From assembly GCF_000384315.1 (NCBI RefSeq), contig NZ_ARVW01000001.1, forward strand, positions 6,555,001 through 6,619,000: a DNA stretch of 64,000 nt. The letters are read 5' to 3'. The notes under the pieces were generated by a model. It saw only the letters and a list, made by a program, of their open reading frames with translations, did no database searches and was not told the DNA's origin. The first letter of the stretch is position 1. Each line of letters starts with the position of its first letter. A program made the position numbers and the translations under genes. Shown here in pieces: positions 11,434-20,649 of the stretch. The DNA is from Amycolatopsis nigrescens CSC17Ta-90. GTDB lineage: Bacteria; Actinomycetota; Actinomycetes; Mycobacteriales; Pseudonocardiaceae.

Positions 11434-12377
11434 TTTCGTTGCGCTACCACATCGTTTCCATCGCCGCGGCGTTCCTGGCGCTGGCCATCGGGGTCGTGCT
11501 CGGCTCGACGGCGCTGAACGGTTCGCTGCTTTCCGGGCTCTCGGACGAGAAGAGCAATCTGGGCAACCAGGTGGCCGACCTCGAAGCCCAGCGCAACGCG
11601 CTGAACGCCAGGCTGGCCGACGCGGACTCGTTCGCCGGCGCGATGGGCCCCAAGGTGGTGCAGGGCGCGCTGGACAAGCGCTCGGTCGTGCTGATCACCA
11701 CCGAGGACGCCAAGCCGGCGGACCGGGACGCGCTGCGCGACCTGGTCGGCCAGGCCGGTGCCTCGGTGACCGGCGAGGTCCAGTTGACCGAGGCCTTCGC
11801 GGATCCGGCGAAGGCCGACCAGCTGCGCCAGGTGGTGACCAGGCTGCAGCCCGCCGGGGTGCAGTTCCCCACCGCGGGTGACCCCGGCACCCTCGCCGGT
11901 GCCCTGCTCGGCTCGGTTTTGCTGCTGAACAAGGATTCCGCGCAGCCGCAGTCCACACCGGACGAGCTCGCGGCCGCGCTCGGCGGGCTCACCGACGGCG
12001 GTTTCGTCCGGCCGAGCCAGGGCGTGAAACCGGCCCAGCAGGCCATCGTGCTCACCGGCGGGCAGGCCACCGGGGACGGCGCGGGCGACCGGGCGGCCAC
12101 CGTCGCCCGGTTCTCCACCCAGCTCGACCGTGCCGGGGCCGGCACCGTGCTCGCCGGCGACCCGGCGTCCGCGGAGGGCACCGGCGCGGTTGGCAACGCG
12201 CGCGCGGACACCTCCTCCACCTCGATTCTGTCCACTGTGGACAACGTGGACACGGCGGCCGGCCGGGTGACCGTGATACTGGCGCTGCGCGAGCAGCTGG
12301 ACGGCAAGGCGGGCCGCTACGGCATCGCCGGCAACGCCGAGGCACCCGCCCCCGGCGTCGACCAACCCGGCAGCTGA
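11430..12377 (+). CDS. steB: SteB / MctB-family membrane-anchored protein
   Basis: 315 residues, GTG start coupled to steA. There is one N-terminal membrane anchor (about 5-27, YHIVSIAAAFLALAIGVVLGS), then a short coiled coil (LGNQVADLEAQRNALNARLAD) and an extracytoplasmic domain. The homologue Rv1698 was first described as the copper transport protein MctB, and later work in corynebacteria places the family with SteA in cell separation. The steA-steB pairing seen here favours the second role. The C-terminus is low complexity and Pro/Ala-rich. Confidence 0.9.
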   Translation: MISLRYHIVSIAAAFLALAIGVVLGSTALNGSLLSGLSDEKSNLGNQVADLEAQRNALNARLADADSFAGAMGPKVVQGALDKRSVVLITTEDAKPADRDALRDLVGQAGASVTGEVQLTEAFADPAKADQLRQVVTRLQPAGVQFPTAGDPGTLAGALLGSVLLLNKDSAQPQSTPDELAAALGGLTDGGFVRPSQGVKPAQQAIVLTGGQATGDGAGDRAATVARFSTQLDRAGAGTVLAGDPASAEGTGAVGNARADTSSTSILSTVDNVDTAAGRVTVILALREQLDGKAGRYGIAGNAEAPAPGVDQPGS

Positions 12378-12389
12378 CCCCCCAACATG

Positions 12390-12440
12390 CCGTGAAGGGC
12401 CCCTTGCCTACCTTCAAAGTAGGCAAGGTGGCCTTCACGG
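12390..12440. repeat. Intergenic inverted repeat, family A copy 1
   Basis: 22-nt arms (12390-12411 and 12419-12440) differ from perfect pairing at two positions and enclose the 7-nt loop CTTCAAA. The arm begins CCGTGAAGGGC and ends TTGCCTAC. It lies between the convergent steB and aroA genes, where it could act as a two-way terminator. A second copy with the same arm and loop design is at 33972-34020. Confidence 0.9.
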
Positions 12441-12447
12441 ACCGGGG

Positions 12448-13737
12448 TCAGGAGTGCAGCAGGGTGGTCCAGGCGTCGACGAAACCGGGGAAGGTCTTGC
12501 CGACGGTGGCCGGGTTCTCCACCTGGACGCCGGGCACCCGCAGGCCGAGTACCGCGCCCGCCATCACCAGGCGATGGTCGTCGTAGGTGTGGAACTCGCC
12601 GCCGTGCAGCGGGGCCGGGGTGATCCGCAGGCCGTCTTCGGTCTCGGTCACGTCGCCGCCGAGCCCGGACAGCTCGGTGGCCAGCGCGGTCAGCCGGTCC
12701 GTCTCGTGCCCGCGCAGGTGCGCCACCCCGGAGATGACCGACGGGCCGTCCGCGAAGCACAGCAGCGCGGCGATCACCGGGGTCAGCTCGCCCACCTCGT
12801 GCAGGTCCAGGGTGACGCCGGGGATCTCGCCGGTGCCGGTGACGGTGAGCCCGTCCGCGCCGAGCTCCACCCGCTGGCCGAGTTCGGTCAGCAGGCTCCG
12901 CAGCCAGTCACCCGGCTGCGTGGTGCGTTCCGGCCAGCCGGTGACTCGGACCGTGCCGCCGGCCGCCACCGCCGCGGCCACGAACGGCGCCGCGGTGGAG
13001 AGATCGGGCTCGACGGTGTAGTTCGGGCAGGCCAGCCGAGCCGGGCCGACGTGGAACTCGGTGCCGTCACGTTCGGTCTCCGCGCCGAACCGGCGCAGCA
13101 GGTCGATGGTCATCGCGATATGCGGTTCACTGGGCGGTGCCCCGCCGACCAGTCGCACCGTGACACCTTCGTCGAAGGACGGCCCGGCCAGCAGCAGGGC
13201 GGAGAGGAACTGGCTGGACGCGGACGAGTCCAGGTCCACCTTCCCGCCGCGCACCCGGCCCTTGCCGTGCACGGTGAACGGCGGCGCGCCGCGGCCGTCG
13301 TCCTCGATCTGGACGCCCAGCTCGCTCAGCGCGCGCAGCAGCGGCGCCACCGGCCGCCGCCGGATCGCCTCGTCGCCGTCGAAGCGCACCGCGCGGTTGC
13401 CCAGCCCGGCCAGCGCGGGGGTGAACCTGGCGACGGTGCCCGCGTTGCCCAGCGCGACCGCGACCGGGGCGTCACCCTCCGTGCTCAGCGGTGAGATCCG
13501 CACGCCGTCCGGGCCCGGCTGGTAGCTCCCACCCATGGCGGCCAGCGCGTCCAGCATGAGCACGGTGTCCCTGGACTCCAGCGGGGTGCGCACCAGCGTC
13601 GAGGTGCTGGACAACCCGGCCAGCAGGTAGGCCCGGTTGGTGATGGATTTCGAGCCGGGCACCTGGACTACCGCGTTGAGCGGCCCTGGCGCGACCGGCG
13701 CTGTCCAGGTGTTTCGCGGTTCCGCTGGTTCGGGCAC
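12448..13737 (-). CDS. aroA: 3-phosphoshikimate 1-carboxyvinyltransferase (EPSP synthase)
   Basis: 429 residues, the sixth step of the shikimate pathway. [16 protein letters not shown] lies near residue 22, followed by [30 protein letters not shown], and [14 protein letters not shown] near the end. The length matches the family (about 430). The reading frame stays open far upstream across pyrG, but the start is placed at GTG 13737, preceded by GAGGAAAGAGG, just before the conserved N-terminus; anything longer would overlap pyrG. The gene diverges from pyrG, with 81 bp between them. In M. tuberculosis aroA lies elsewhere, so this is a departure from synteny and a second copy may exist. Confidence 0.93.
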   Translation of the reverse strand: MPEPAEPRNTWTAPVAPGPLNAVVQVPGSKSITNRAYLLAGLSSTSTLVRTPLESRDTVLMLDALAAMGGSYQPGPDGVRISPLSTEGDAPVAVALGNAGTVARFTPALAGLGNRAVRFDGDEAIRRRPVAPLLRALSELGVQIEDDGRGAPPFTVHGKGRVRGGKVDLDSSASSQFLSALLLAGPSFDEGVTVRLVGGAPPSEPHIAMTIDLLRRFGAETERDGTEFHVGPARLACPNYTVEPDLSTAAPFVAAAVAAGGTVRVTGWPERTTQPGDWLRSLLTELGQRVELGADGLTVTGTGEIPGVTLDLHEVGELTPVIAALLCFADGPSVISGVAHLRGHETDRLTALATELSGLGGDVTETEDGLRITPAPLHGGEFHTYDDHRLVMAGAVLGLRVPGVQVENPATVGKTFPGFVDAWTTLLHS

Positions 13738-13818
13738 GACGCCTCTTTCCTCGATCGGCAGGACTCTCCAGCCGAGGCTACCGAGCGCGCGGCGCCCAGT
13801 GCGATAAGGTGGAAGCCC

Positions 13819-15519
13819 GTGGGACTTCAGCCGCGGACAACCAAGTATGTCTTTGTCACCGGAGGCGTCGCCTCCTCTCTGGGCAAGGGGCTCACCGCCT
13901 CGAGCCTGGGTCAGCTTCTGACCGCTCGTGGACTCAGGGTCACGATGCAGAAGCTGGACCCCTACCTCAATGTGGACCCTGGGACGATGAACCCGTTCCA
14001 GCATGGCGAGGTCTTCGTCACCGACGACGGTGCCGAGACCGACCTCGACATCGGGCACTACGAACGCTTCCTCGACCGCAACCTCTCCGGCTCGGCCAAC
14101 GTGACCACCGGGCAGGTGTACTCCGAGGTGATCGCCAAGGAGCGGCGCGGGGAATACCTCGGCGACACCGTCCAGGTGATCCCGCACATCACCGACGAGA
14201 TCAAGTCGCGGATCATGGCCGTTGCCGAGACCGACGGCACCGGGCTGCAGCCAGATGTGGTGATCACCGAGGTCGGTGGCACCGTTGGCGACATCGAGTC
14301 GCTGCCCTTCCTGGAGGCCTGCCGCCAGGTCCGGCACGACGTCGGCCGGGACAACTGCTTCTTCCTGCACGTTTCGCTGGTGCCGTACCTGGCGCCGTCG
14401 GGCGAGCTGAAGACCAAGCCGACCCAGCACTCGGTGGCGGCGCTGCGCAACATCGGCATCCAGCCGGACGCGCTGGTCTGCCGGGCCGACCGGGACCTGC
14501 CCGACGACCTCAAGCGCAAGATCGGCCTGATGTGCGATGTGGACACCGAGGCCGTGGTCGCCTGCCCGGATGCCCCGTCCATCTACGACATCCCGAAGGT
14601 GCTGCACCGCGAGGCGCTGGACGCCTACGTGGTGCGGCGGCTCGGCCTGCCGTTTCGGGACGTGGACTGGACGGTGTGGGGCGATCTGCTCGACCGGGTG
14701 CACAACCCCTCGGAAACGGTCCGGGTGGCCGTGGTGGGCAAGTACATCGATCTGCCGGACGCCTATCTCTCGGTGACCGAGGCGCTGCGCGCCGGCGGGT
14801 TCGCCCAGCGGGCCAAGGTGGAGATCGTCTGGGTCGCCTCGGACCGGGCCACCACCCCGGCCGGCGCGGCCGCCGCGCTGTCCGATGTGGACGGTGTGCT
14901 GGTGCCGGGCGGGTTCGGCGTGCGCGGTATCGAGGGCAAGATCGGCGCCATCAGCTACGCCAGGACGCGGGGCATCCCGGTGCTCGGGCTGTGCCTCGGC
15001 CTGCAGTGCATGGTGATCGATGCGGCAAGGAACCTGGCCGGGATCGAGGGCGCCAACTCCGCCGAGTTCGACGAGGACAGTGCGCACCCGGTGATCTCCA
15101 CCATGGCGGAGCAGCGGGACGTGGTCGCCGGCGAGCGGGACATGGGCGGCACCATGCGGCTCGGCGCGTACCCGGCGAAGCTGAAGGCAGGCTCGCAGGT
15201 CGCCAAGGCCTACGGTTCGGGCGAGGCCTCCGAGCGGCACCGGCACCGCTACGAGGTGAACAACAGCTACCGCAAGCAGCTCGGTGCGGCCGGCTTGGTC
15301 TTCTCCGGGACCTCCCCGGACGACCGGCTGGTCGAGTTCGTCGAGCTGCCGGTCGAGGTGCACCCGTTCTTCGTCGGCACCCAGGCGCATCCGGAGCTGA
15401 AGAGCAGGCCGACCCGGCCGCACCCGCTGTTCAGCGCGTTCGTGCACGCGGCGGTCAAGTACCGCACCGCGGACCGGCTCCCGGTGGAGCTGCCGGAGTC
15501 GCCGGTGGGTGCCAGGTGA
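13819..15519 (+). CDS. pyrG: CTP synthase
   Basis: 566 residues, ATP-dependent amination of UTP to CTP using glutamine. The N-terminal synthase domain starts [17 protein letters not shown], with [13 protein letters not shown] and [17 protein letters not shown]. The C-terminal class I amidotransferase domain has the nucleophile in GLCLGLQC and the His/Glu pair in [12 protein letters not shown]. The GTG at 13819 follows TAAGGT by 8 nt; the overlapping AAGGTGG could also serve as a ribosome binding site. It is coupled to the NUDIX gene by a GTGA overlap, as for Rv1699-Rv1700. Confidence 0.97.
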   Translation: MGLQPRTTKYVFVTGGVASSLGKGLTASSLGQLLTARGLRVTMQKLDPYLNVDPGTMNPFQHGEVFVTDDGAETDLDIGHYERFLDRNLSGSANVTTGQVYSEVIAKERRGEYLGDTVQVIPHITDEIKSRIMAVAETDGTGLQPDVVITEVGGTVGDIESLPFLEACRQVRHDVGRDNCFFLHVSLVPYLAPSGELKTKPTQHSVAALRNIGIQPDALVCRADRDLPDDLKRKIGLMCDVDTEAVVACPDAPSIYDIPKVLHREALDAYVVRRLGLPFRDVDWTVWGDLLDRVHNPSETVRVAVVGKYIDLPDAYLSVTEALRAGGFAQRAKVEIVWVASDRATTPAGAAAALSDVDGVLVPGGFGVRGIEGKIGAISYARTRGIPVLGLCLGLQCMVIDAARNLAGIEGANSAEFDEDSAHPVISTMAEQRDVVAGERDMGGTMRLGAYPAKLKAGSQVAKAYGSGEASERHRHRYEVNNSYRKQLGAAGLVFSGTSPDDRLVEFVELPVEVHPFFVGTQAHPELKSRPTRPHPLFSAFVHAAVKYRTADRLPVELPESPVGAR

Positions 15520-16145
15520 GCGAACCCGGCAGCCACGAGTTCCGGGTGGCCGCCACCGAGGACGTCTACCTGGGACGGGTCGTCGGGCTGCGGGTGGACG
15601 AGGTGGTGATGCCCGGCGGCGGCACCGCGCGCCGCGAGGTGGTCGAGCATCTCGGCGCGGTGGCGATCGCCGCGGTGGACGCCGATGGTGCCCTCACCCT
15701 GATCCACCAGTACCGGCACCCGCTCGGGCACCGGCTGTGGGAGTTGCCGGCCGGGCTGATCGACCACGCCGACGAGCTGCCGGTGGAGGCGGCGAAGCGG
15801 GAGCTGGTCGAGGAGGCCGGTCTGAGCGCCGGGCGCTGGGAAACACTGGTCGACGTGGCCGCTTCGCCGGGCTTCACCGACGAGGTGGTGCGCGTGTTCC
15901 TCGCCCGAGATCTGTCCGAAGTGGACAGGGAGATCCTCGGTGAGGAGGAGGCGGACCTGGTGGTGCGGAAGGTGCCGATGGCCGAAGCGGTCCGGATGGC
16001 GCTGGCGGGCGAGCTGATCAACGGGGCCACCGTTGGCGGAGTGCTCGCCGCGCACGCCGTGCTCTCCGGCGTGGCCGAGTCCCGCCCGGTGGACGCCCAC
16101 TGGCCCGATCGGCCCAGCTCGTTCGCCGCGCGTCTTTCGCGCTGA
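15516..16145 (+). CDS. NUDIX hydrolase, probable ADP-ribose pyrophosphatase
   Basis: 209 residues. The GTG at 15516 is chosen because it overlaps the pyrG stop by 4 nt. The full Nudix box is [18 protein letters not shown] followed by VEEAGL (GX5EX7REUXEEXGU, about 87-110), preceded by the ADPRase-type [15 protein letters not shown]...[16 protein letters not shown]. It is syntenic with Rv1700, an ADP-ribose pyrophosphatase. It likely cleaves ADP-ribose or related nucleoside diphosphate sugars to AMP and sugar phosphate. Confidence 0.92.
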   Translation: MSEPGSHEFRVAATEDVYLGRVVGLRVDEVVMPGGGTARREVVEHLGAVAIAAVDADGALTLIHQYRHPLGHRLWELPAGLIDHADELPVEAAKRELVEEAGLSAGRWETLVDVAASPGFTDEVVRVFLARDLSEVDREILGEEEADLVVRKVPMAEAVRMALAGELINGATVGGVLAAHAVLSGVAESRPVDAHWPDRPSSFAARLSR

Positions 16146-16153
16146 GCCGCCGG

Positions 16154-16370
16154 TCAGCCGTCCAGCGGGCGGCCGTCGGCGATGCACCAGAGCGCGCCGG
16201 CTCCTGAGGCCGGCACCATGTTCGGCGCCGGCCTCGGGGCCGGGGTCCACGGCGGCGGTGGCGCGTACGGACAGCCTGCCGTCCGAGAAGTGCTGGGCCA
16301 GCAGCCGGTTGGCGTCCTCGCGCTCGGCCGTCCCGACCCGCATCGCATCCGGATCGGGCTGGCTCGACAT
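16154..16370 (-). pseudogene. DUF1707-family protein, internally deleted and frameshifted
   Basis: The N-terminal frame from ATG 16370 encodes MSSQPDPDAMRVGTAEREDA, then NRLLAQHFSDGRLS, which is the first half of a DUF1707 domain (a short motif at the N-terminus of many small actinobacterial membrane proteins). Right after GRLS the G/C-rich third-position pattern moves to another frame, which reads PYAPPPPWTPAPRPAPN and then ALWCIADGRPLDG to a stop at 16154. The second half of the domain is missing. The simplest reading is a deletion with frameshift in a former DUF1707 gene; a sequencing error alone would not explain the missing residues. It converges with the NUDIX gene. Confidence 0.6.
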
Positions 16371-16430
16371 CGGTGCATTTTACCCGCGGATGACCACCCC
16401 ACCCGGCCGGAAAGTGCCTAGAGTGTGCGC

Positions 16431-17375
16431 GTGGCGAAGGTCGGTGGTACCAGTCGGGTCAGCGTGGCCGAGGCGGTCGCGGCCTACCTGGACCACCTCG
16501 CGGTGGAACGGGGCACCGCGCGCAACACCCTGGACAGCTACGCCCGCGACCTGCGCCGTTACCGCGAGTACCTGGAGCGGGCCGGTATCACCGCGTTCGA
16601 CGTGATCACCGAGGCCACGGTCACCGAGTTCGGCGCGGTGCTGCGCGAGGGCAGCGAGGAGCACCAGCCGCTGGCCGCATCCTCCGCCGCGCGGGCGCTG
16701 GTCGCGGTGCGGGGGCTGCACAAGTTCGCGCACGTCGACGGCCTCACCGAGCACGATCCCGCGCGCGAGGTGCGCCCGCCCGCGGCGGCCAAGCGGCTGC
16801 CGAAGGCGCTGCCGGTGGACGACGTGCTGCGGCTGCTCGACATGCCGCCCGCCGAGGGGGACAGGGCGCTGCGGGACCGCGCGCTGCTCGAACTGCTCTA
16901 CTCCACCGGCGCCAGGATCTCCGAAGCGGTCGGCCTCGACCTCGACGACGTGGACCACGGCGAACGCACCGTGCTGCTCGACGGCAAGGGCGGCAAGCAG
17001 CGGCTGGTGCCGATCGGCAGGCCGGCGGTGGAGGCGCTGGACGCCTACCTGGTGCGGGCGCGGCCGTCGCTGGCGGCCAGGGGGCGCGGCACCGCCGCGG
17101 TGTTCCTGAACGCGCGCGGTAGCAGGCTGTCCAGGCAGAGCGCGTGGCAGGTGCTCAAGACCAACGCCGAGCGGGCCGGCATCTCCGCCAGCGTCTCGCC
17201 GCACACCCTGCGCCACTCGTTCGCGACCCACCTGCTGGAAGGCGGCGCCGACGTACGGGTGGTGCAGGAGCTGCTCGGGCACGCGTCGGTGACCACGACC
17301 CAGGTCTACACCCTCGTCACGGTGAACACGCTGCGCGAGGTGTACGCCACGGCCCACCCCCGTGCACATGCTTAG
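16431..17375 (+). CDS. xerD: Tyrosine recombinase XerD
   Basis: 314 residues. It works with XerC to resolve chromosome dimers at dif. An N-terminal SAM-like domain (about 8-95, [19 protein letters not shown]) is followed by the catalytic domain, with Arg in [11 protein letters not shown], Lys in DGKGGKQR, HxxR in [15 protein letters not shown], His in [10 protein letters not shown] and Tyr in VYTLV. The GTG at 16431 is preferred over the GTG two codons upstream because TAGAGT (16419-16424) ends exactly 6 nt before it, a leaderless geometry. The position matches Rv1701. Confidence 0.95.
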   Translation: MAKVGGTSRVSVAEAVAAYLDHLAVERGTARNTLDSYARDLRRYREYLERAGITAFDVITEATVTEFGAVLREGSEEHQPLAASSAARALVAVRGLHKFAHVDGLTEHDPAREVRPPAAAKRLPKALPVDDVLRLLDMPPAEGDRALRDRALLELLYSTGARISEAVGLDLDDVDHGERTVLLDGKGGKQRLVPIGRPAVEALDAYLVRARPSLAARGRGTAAVFLNARGSRLSRQSAWQVLKTNAERAGISASVSPHTLRHSFATHLLEGGADVRVVQELLGHASVTTTQVYTLVTVNTLREVYATAHPRAHA

Positions 17376-17456
17376 CCAGGAGTTTCCCCGCCCACCTTTC
17401 GGGTGGATTTCGGCTATCCATGGGATAAGTAGTGCTCTAGTGCCCGGCGAGCCGCT

Positions 17457-17486
17457 TTGGCGAGCCTGACAGCGCCGGAATAGTCT
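17457..17486 (+). promoter_or_regulatory. Predicted promoter of the parA-scpAB-rluB operon
   Basis: TTGGCG (17457-17462), an 18-bp spacer and TAGTCT (17481-17486) resemble a housekeeping sigma promoter. It lies 34 bp before the ParA-like start, which has GAGGAG 10 nt upstream. The five genes that follow overlap each other, so this probably drives all of them. Confidence 0.5.
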
Positions 17487-17520
17487 GCCGAAGACCCCGC
17501 CTACGAGGAGCTTTCGCGCT

Positions 17521-18501
17521 ATGTCGACACCCCAGCCGCCGGCTAGGTTGGCCGCGACCGCAAGTTCCGCCGCAGCGAACCTCAACAATCTCACCATCGC
17601 GACCGAGGGTGAGCCAGACATACCGGAGCCAGACGTTCAAACCCGCGGCAAACTGAAGGAAAAGGACAAGGACCGGGTCGGCCCGACCGGCCGGCCGTAC
17701 CGGGAGATCCCCGAGCCACCGCTGATCGAGCGGCACGGCCCGGCCACGGTCCTGGCGATGTGCAACCAGAAGGGTGGGGTCGGCAAGACCACCTCGACGA
17801 TCAACCTCGGCGCGGCGCTGGCCGAGTACGGCCGCCGCGTGCTGCTCGTGGACTTCGACCCGCAGGGTGCCCTCTCGGTGGGGCTCGGCATCCAGCCGCA
17901 CGAACTGGACCAGACGGTCTACAACGTGATCATGGAGCGGTCCGTGGACATCTCCGACGTGGTCCGCAAGACCAGGGTGGAGAACGTCGACCTGCTGCCG
18001 AGCAACATCGACCTGTCCGCGGCGGAGGTGCAGCTGGTGGCCGAAGTCGGCCGCGAGCACACTTTGCTCCGGGTGCTTCGTCCGGTGATGAACGACTACG
18101 ACTATGTTCTTGTCGACTGTCAGCCCTCACTCGGGCTACTCACGGTGAACGCACTGACCGCTGCGGACGGCGTGGTGATCCCGCTCGAGTGTGAGTTCTT
18201 CAGTCTGCGTGGGGTTGCGTTGCTGATCGACACCATCGAGAAAGTGCAGGAGCGCCTCAACCCCAAACTGGACATCACCGGGATTCTCGCCACCATGTTC
18301 GATCCGAGAACCCTGCATTCGAAGGAGGTCATGGCGCGCGTGGTGGAGGCATTCGGCGACACCGTGTTCGACACGGTGATCAACCGCACGGTGCGGTTCC
18401 CGGAGACCACAGTGGCCGGGGAGCCGATCACGAGCTGGGCACCGAAATCGGCCGGCGCGACCGCGTATCGCGCGCTGGCCCGTGAGGTGATCGCCCGGTG
18501 A
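17521..18501 (+). CDS. ParA/Soj-like ATPase of the scpAB operon
   Basis: 326 residues. About 75 N-terminal residues are probably disordered. A deviant Walker A box follows, MCNQKGGVGKTTSTINLGAA (about 80-99), then LLVDFDPQGALSVGLG and YVLVDCQPSLGLLTVNAL. It matches Rv1708, a ParA-family ATPase distinct from the parAB pair near the replication origin. It is followed by a small basic protein and by the condensin genes, so a part in chromosome organisation is likely. Its stop overlaps the next start by 4 nt. Confidence 0.92.
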   Translation: MSTPQPPARLAATASSAAANLNNLTIATEGEPDIPEPDVQTRGKLKEKDKDRVGPTGRPYREIPEPPLIERHGPATVLAMCNQKGGVGKTTSTINLGAALAEYGRRVLLVDFDPQGALSVGLGIQPHELDQTVYNVIMERSVDISDVVRKTRVENVDLLPSNIDLSAAEVQLVAEVGREHTLLRVLRPVMNDYDYVLVDCQPSLGLLTVNALTAADGVVIPLECEFFSLRGVALLIDTIEKVQERLNPKLDITGILATMFDPRTLHSKEVMARVVEAFGDTVFDTVINRTVRFPETTVAGEPITSWAPKSAGATAYRALAREVIAR

Positions 18502-18917
18502 GCAGGCGAGCCTCCCTGCCCGGGGCTTCGGAACTCTTCCGCCTGACCGGCAACAGCCCGGCGTTCGATACCCCGCCCCCGGCCGAGCAGCCCCCGCCGG
18601 CGCGGGAGAAGGCCAGCTCGAACGGCCGCAAGGAGCAGCTGCCCCAGAACGGTTCCGCGGCCCGCCGCGGCTCCGGCCGGCAGAAGCACGACGCGAAGAT
18701 CACCGTCTACGTGTCCGGTGACGAGCTGCTCGCGATGGAGCACGCCAGGCTCGCCCTGCGCGGGTCGCACGAGCTGGTGGTGGACCGCGGGCGGCTGGTC
18801 CGCGAGGCGGTCGCGGTGCTGCTCGCCGACTTCGACCAGAACGGCGCGGACTCGGTGCTGGTGCGACGGTTGCGCGGCGGTGGCGTGGAAGCCGAGTCCC
18901 CCGGCGCTACGAACTGA
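18498..18917 (+). CDS. Small protein between the ParA-like gene and scpA, possible DNA-binding partner
   Basis: 139 residues. Residues 1-65 are polar and low complexity (Pro, Ser, Arg, Lys). The C-terminal part reads AKITVYVSGDELLAMEHARL, then VVDRGRLVREAVAVLLADFD, which has the strand-helix-helix layout of a ribbon-helix-helix protein. That fold assignment is inferred from the pattern only. It is coupled on both sides (4 nt with the ParA-like gene, 1 nt with scpA). A ParA plus small RHH partner is a common partition arrangement, so a centromere-type adaptor is a reasonable guess. Confidence 0.7.
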   Translation: MSRRASLPGASELFRLTGNSPAFDTPPPAEQPPPAREKASSNGRKEQLPQNGSAARRGSGRQKHDAKITVYVSGDELLAMEHARLALRGSHELVVDRGRLVREAVAVLLADFDQNGADSVLVRRLRGGGVEAESPGATN

Positions 18918-19873
18918 TGGACCAGCCGGCACCCGGCGAAGGTGAGCCGGAGCCGGTCGAGCGGGAACCCGAGGCGGTGCCCCCGGAGGTACCAGCGGTT
19001 CCGGAGGCCAACGCGATCACCGAAGCACTGGCGGACGCCGTGGATGCCCCGGCCGCCGAGGCCGCCGGGGCGTCGCCGAAGTTCAAGGTGCGGCTGGCCA
19101 ACTTCGAAGGCCCGTTCGACCTGCTGCTGCAGCTGATCTCGCAGCACCAGCTGGACGTCACCGAGGTCGCGCTGCACACGGTCACCGACGACTTCATCGC
19201 CTACACCAGGGCGCTCGGCGCGGAATGGGACCTGGACGAGACCACCGAGTTCCTGGTGATCGCGGCGACCCTGCTGGACCTCAAGGCGGCCAGGCTGCTG
19301 CCCGCGGCCGAGGTGGAGGACGAGGACGACCTCGCCCTGCTGGAGGCAAGGGACCTGCTGTTCGCCAGGGTGCTGCAGTACCGGGCGTACAAGCAGGTGG
19401 CCGCGCTGTTCGCCGAGCTGGAGGCGGGCGCGCTGCGCCGCTACCCGCGGTCCGTGGCGCTGGAGGAGCGGTATCTCGGCCTGCTGCCGGAGGTGATGCT
19501 GGGCGTCACCCCGGACAAGTTCGCGGAGATCGCGCTTTCGGTGTTCCGGCCCAAGCCGCCGCCGACCGTCTCGCTGGACCATCTGCACGCCGGCAAGGTG
19601 TCGGTCCGCGAGCACGCGGCGGTGCTGCGGCTGCGGCTCGCGGAGAAGGGCACCGCGACCTTCACCGAGCTGGTGGTGGACTGCGCGCACACCCTGGAGG
19701 TGGTGGCGCGGTTCCTCGCGCTGCTGGAGCTTTACCGGGAGTCCACCGTGCAGTTCGAGCAGACCGAGGCGCTGGACGAGCTGCACGTGCGCTGGACCGG
19801 CGGCTCGGTCGAGCAGGCCGCCGCGGAGGCGGAGCTCGATCGTGCCCGCGTTGAAGATGAGGAGTACGGGTGA
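18917..19873 (+). CDS. scpA: Segregation and condensation protein A
   Basis: 318 residues, the kleisin subunit of the SMC-ScpAB condensin. After an acidic head of about 55 residues the kleisin N-domain begins: FKVRLANFEGPFDLLLQLIS, then a middle helical stretch, and a C-terminal winged helix (about 215-285, VSVREHAAVLRLRLAEKGTATF). TGATG overlap with the upstream gene and GTGA overlap with scpB. Same order as Rv1709-1710. Confidence 0.95.
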   Translation: MDQPAPGEGEPEPVEREPEAVPPEVPAVPEANAITEALADAVDAPAAEAAGASPKFKVRLANFEGPFDLLLQLISQHQLDVTEVALHTVTDDFIAYTRALGAEWDLDETTEFLVIAATLLDLKAARLLPAAEVEDEDDLALLEARDLLFARVLQYRAYKQVAALFAELEAGALRRYPRSVALEERYLGLLPEVMLGVTPDKFAEIALSVFRPKPPPTVSLDHLHAGKVSVREHAAVLRLRLAEKGTATFTELVVDCAHTLEVVARFLALLELYRESTVQFEQTEALDELHVRWTGGSVEQAAAEAELDRARVEDEEYG

Positions 19874-20649
19874 GTACCGAAAACACCCACGGCACCGAGG
19901 GCGAAGAGCCGATCGTCGACCTGGACGAGCTTTCCGGCTTCGAGAGCTCGGAACCGGTGGCGGACGCGCCCGGCGAGCCGGAAGACGACGCGCCGGTCGA
20001 GGCCGAGGCGTCAGAAGCGGCGGAAGCCGAGCCGGAGCCCACCGGGGAGCCAGGGGCCGAGGATCCGGACCTGGTGGCGGTGTCCGCCGAGGACTCGCTG
20101 CCCGACGTCACCTCGGACCAGGCGCTGGAGTCCGCGCTGGAGGCGCTGCTGCTGGTGGTCGACTCGCCGGCCAGCGAGGAGTCCCTAGCCGACGCCGTGG
20201 TGCAGCCGGTGGCCAGGGTGACCGTGGCGCTGCGCACCATGGCCACCGCCTACACCGAGCGGGCCAGCGGGATCGAGCTGCGTCGGGTCGGCGAGGGCTG
20301 GCGGTTCTTCACCAGGGACACCTACGCGCCGTTCGTGGAGAAGCTGCTGCTGGACGGGCAGCGCTCCAAGCTGACCAGGGCCGCGCTGGAGACCCTCGCG
20401 GTGATCGCCTACCGGCAGCCGGTGACCAGGGCGCGGGTCGCCGCGGTGCGCGGGGTGAACGTGGACGGGGTGATCAGGACGCTGGTCGCGCGCGGCTTGA
20501 TCGAGGAGACCGGAACCGATTCGGAGACGGGTGGCACCCTGTACGTCACGACGGAGTTGTTCCTCGAGCGGCTTGGGCTCTCGTCGTTGAACGACCTACC
20601 TGCGATCGCTCCCTTGCTACCCGAAGTGGACTCGATCGATGACATCTGA
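19870..20649 (+). CDS. scpB: Segregation and condensation protein B
   Basis: 259 residues. An 85-residue Glu/Ala-rich head precedes the two winged-helix domains: LESALEALLLVVDSPASEESLADAV (about 90-115), then LTRAALETLAVIAYRQPVTRARVAAVRGVNVDGVI, the family signature. It binds ScpA in the SMC complex. The GTG start is coupled to scpA, and the stop overlaps rluB by 11 nt. Confidence 0.95.
   Translation: MSTENTHGTEGEEPIVDLDELSGFESSEPVADAPGEPEDDAPVEAEASEAAEAEPEPTGEPGAEDPDLVAVSAEDSLPDVTSDQALESALEALLLVVDSPASEESLADAVVQPVARVTVALRTMATAYTERASGIELRRVGEGWRFFTRDTYAPFVEKLLLDGQRSKLTRAALETLAVIAYRQPVTRARVAAVRGVNVDGVIRTLVARGLIEETGTDSETGGTLYVTTELFLERLGLSSLNDLPAIAPLLPEVDSIDDI

Noticed and set aside
12448..15447. 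A 999-codon minus-strand open frame covering pyrG and aroA
   Set aside because: Only its last 429 codons encode aroA; the rest is antisense to the clearly coding pyrG and is open because of high G+C.
17391..17406. Terminator hairpin after xerD (CCACC/GGTGG)
   Set aside because: Only a 5-bp stem with no T-run; too weak to call.
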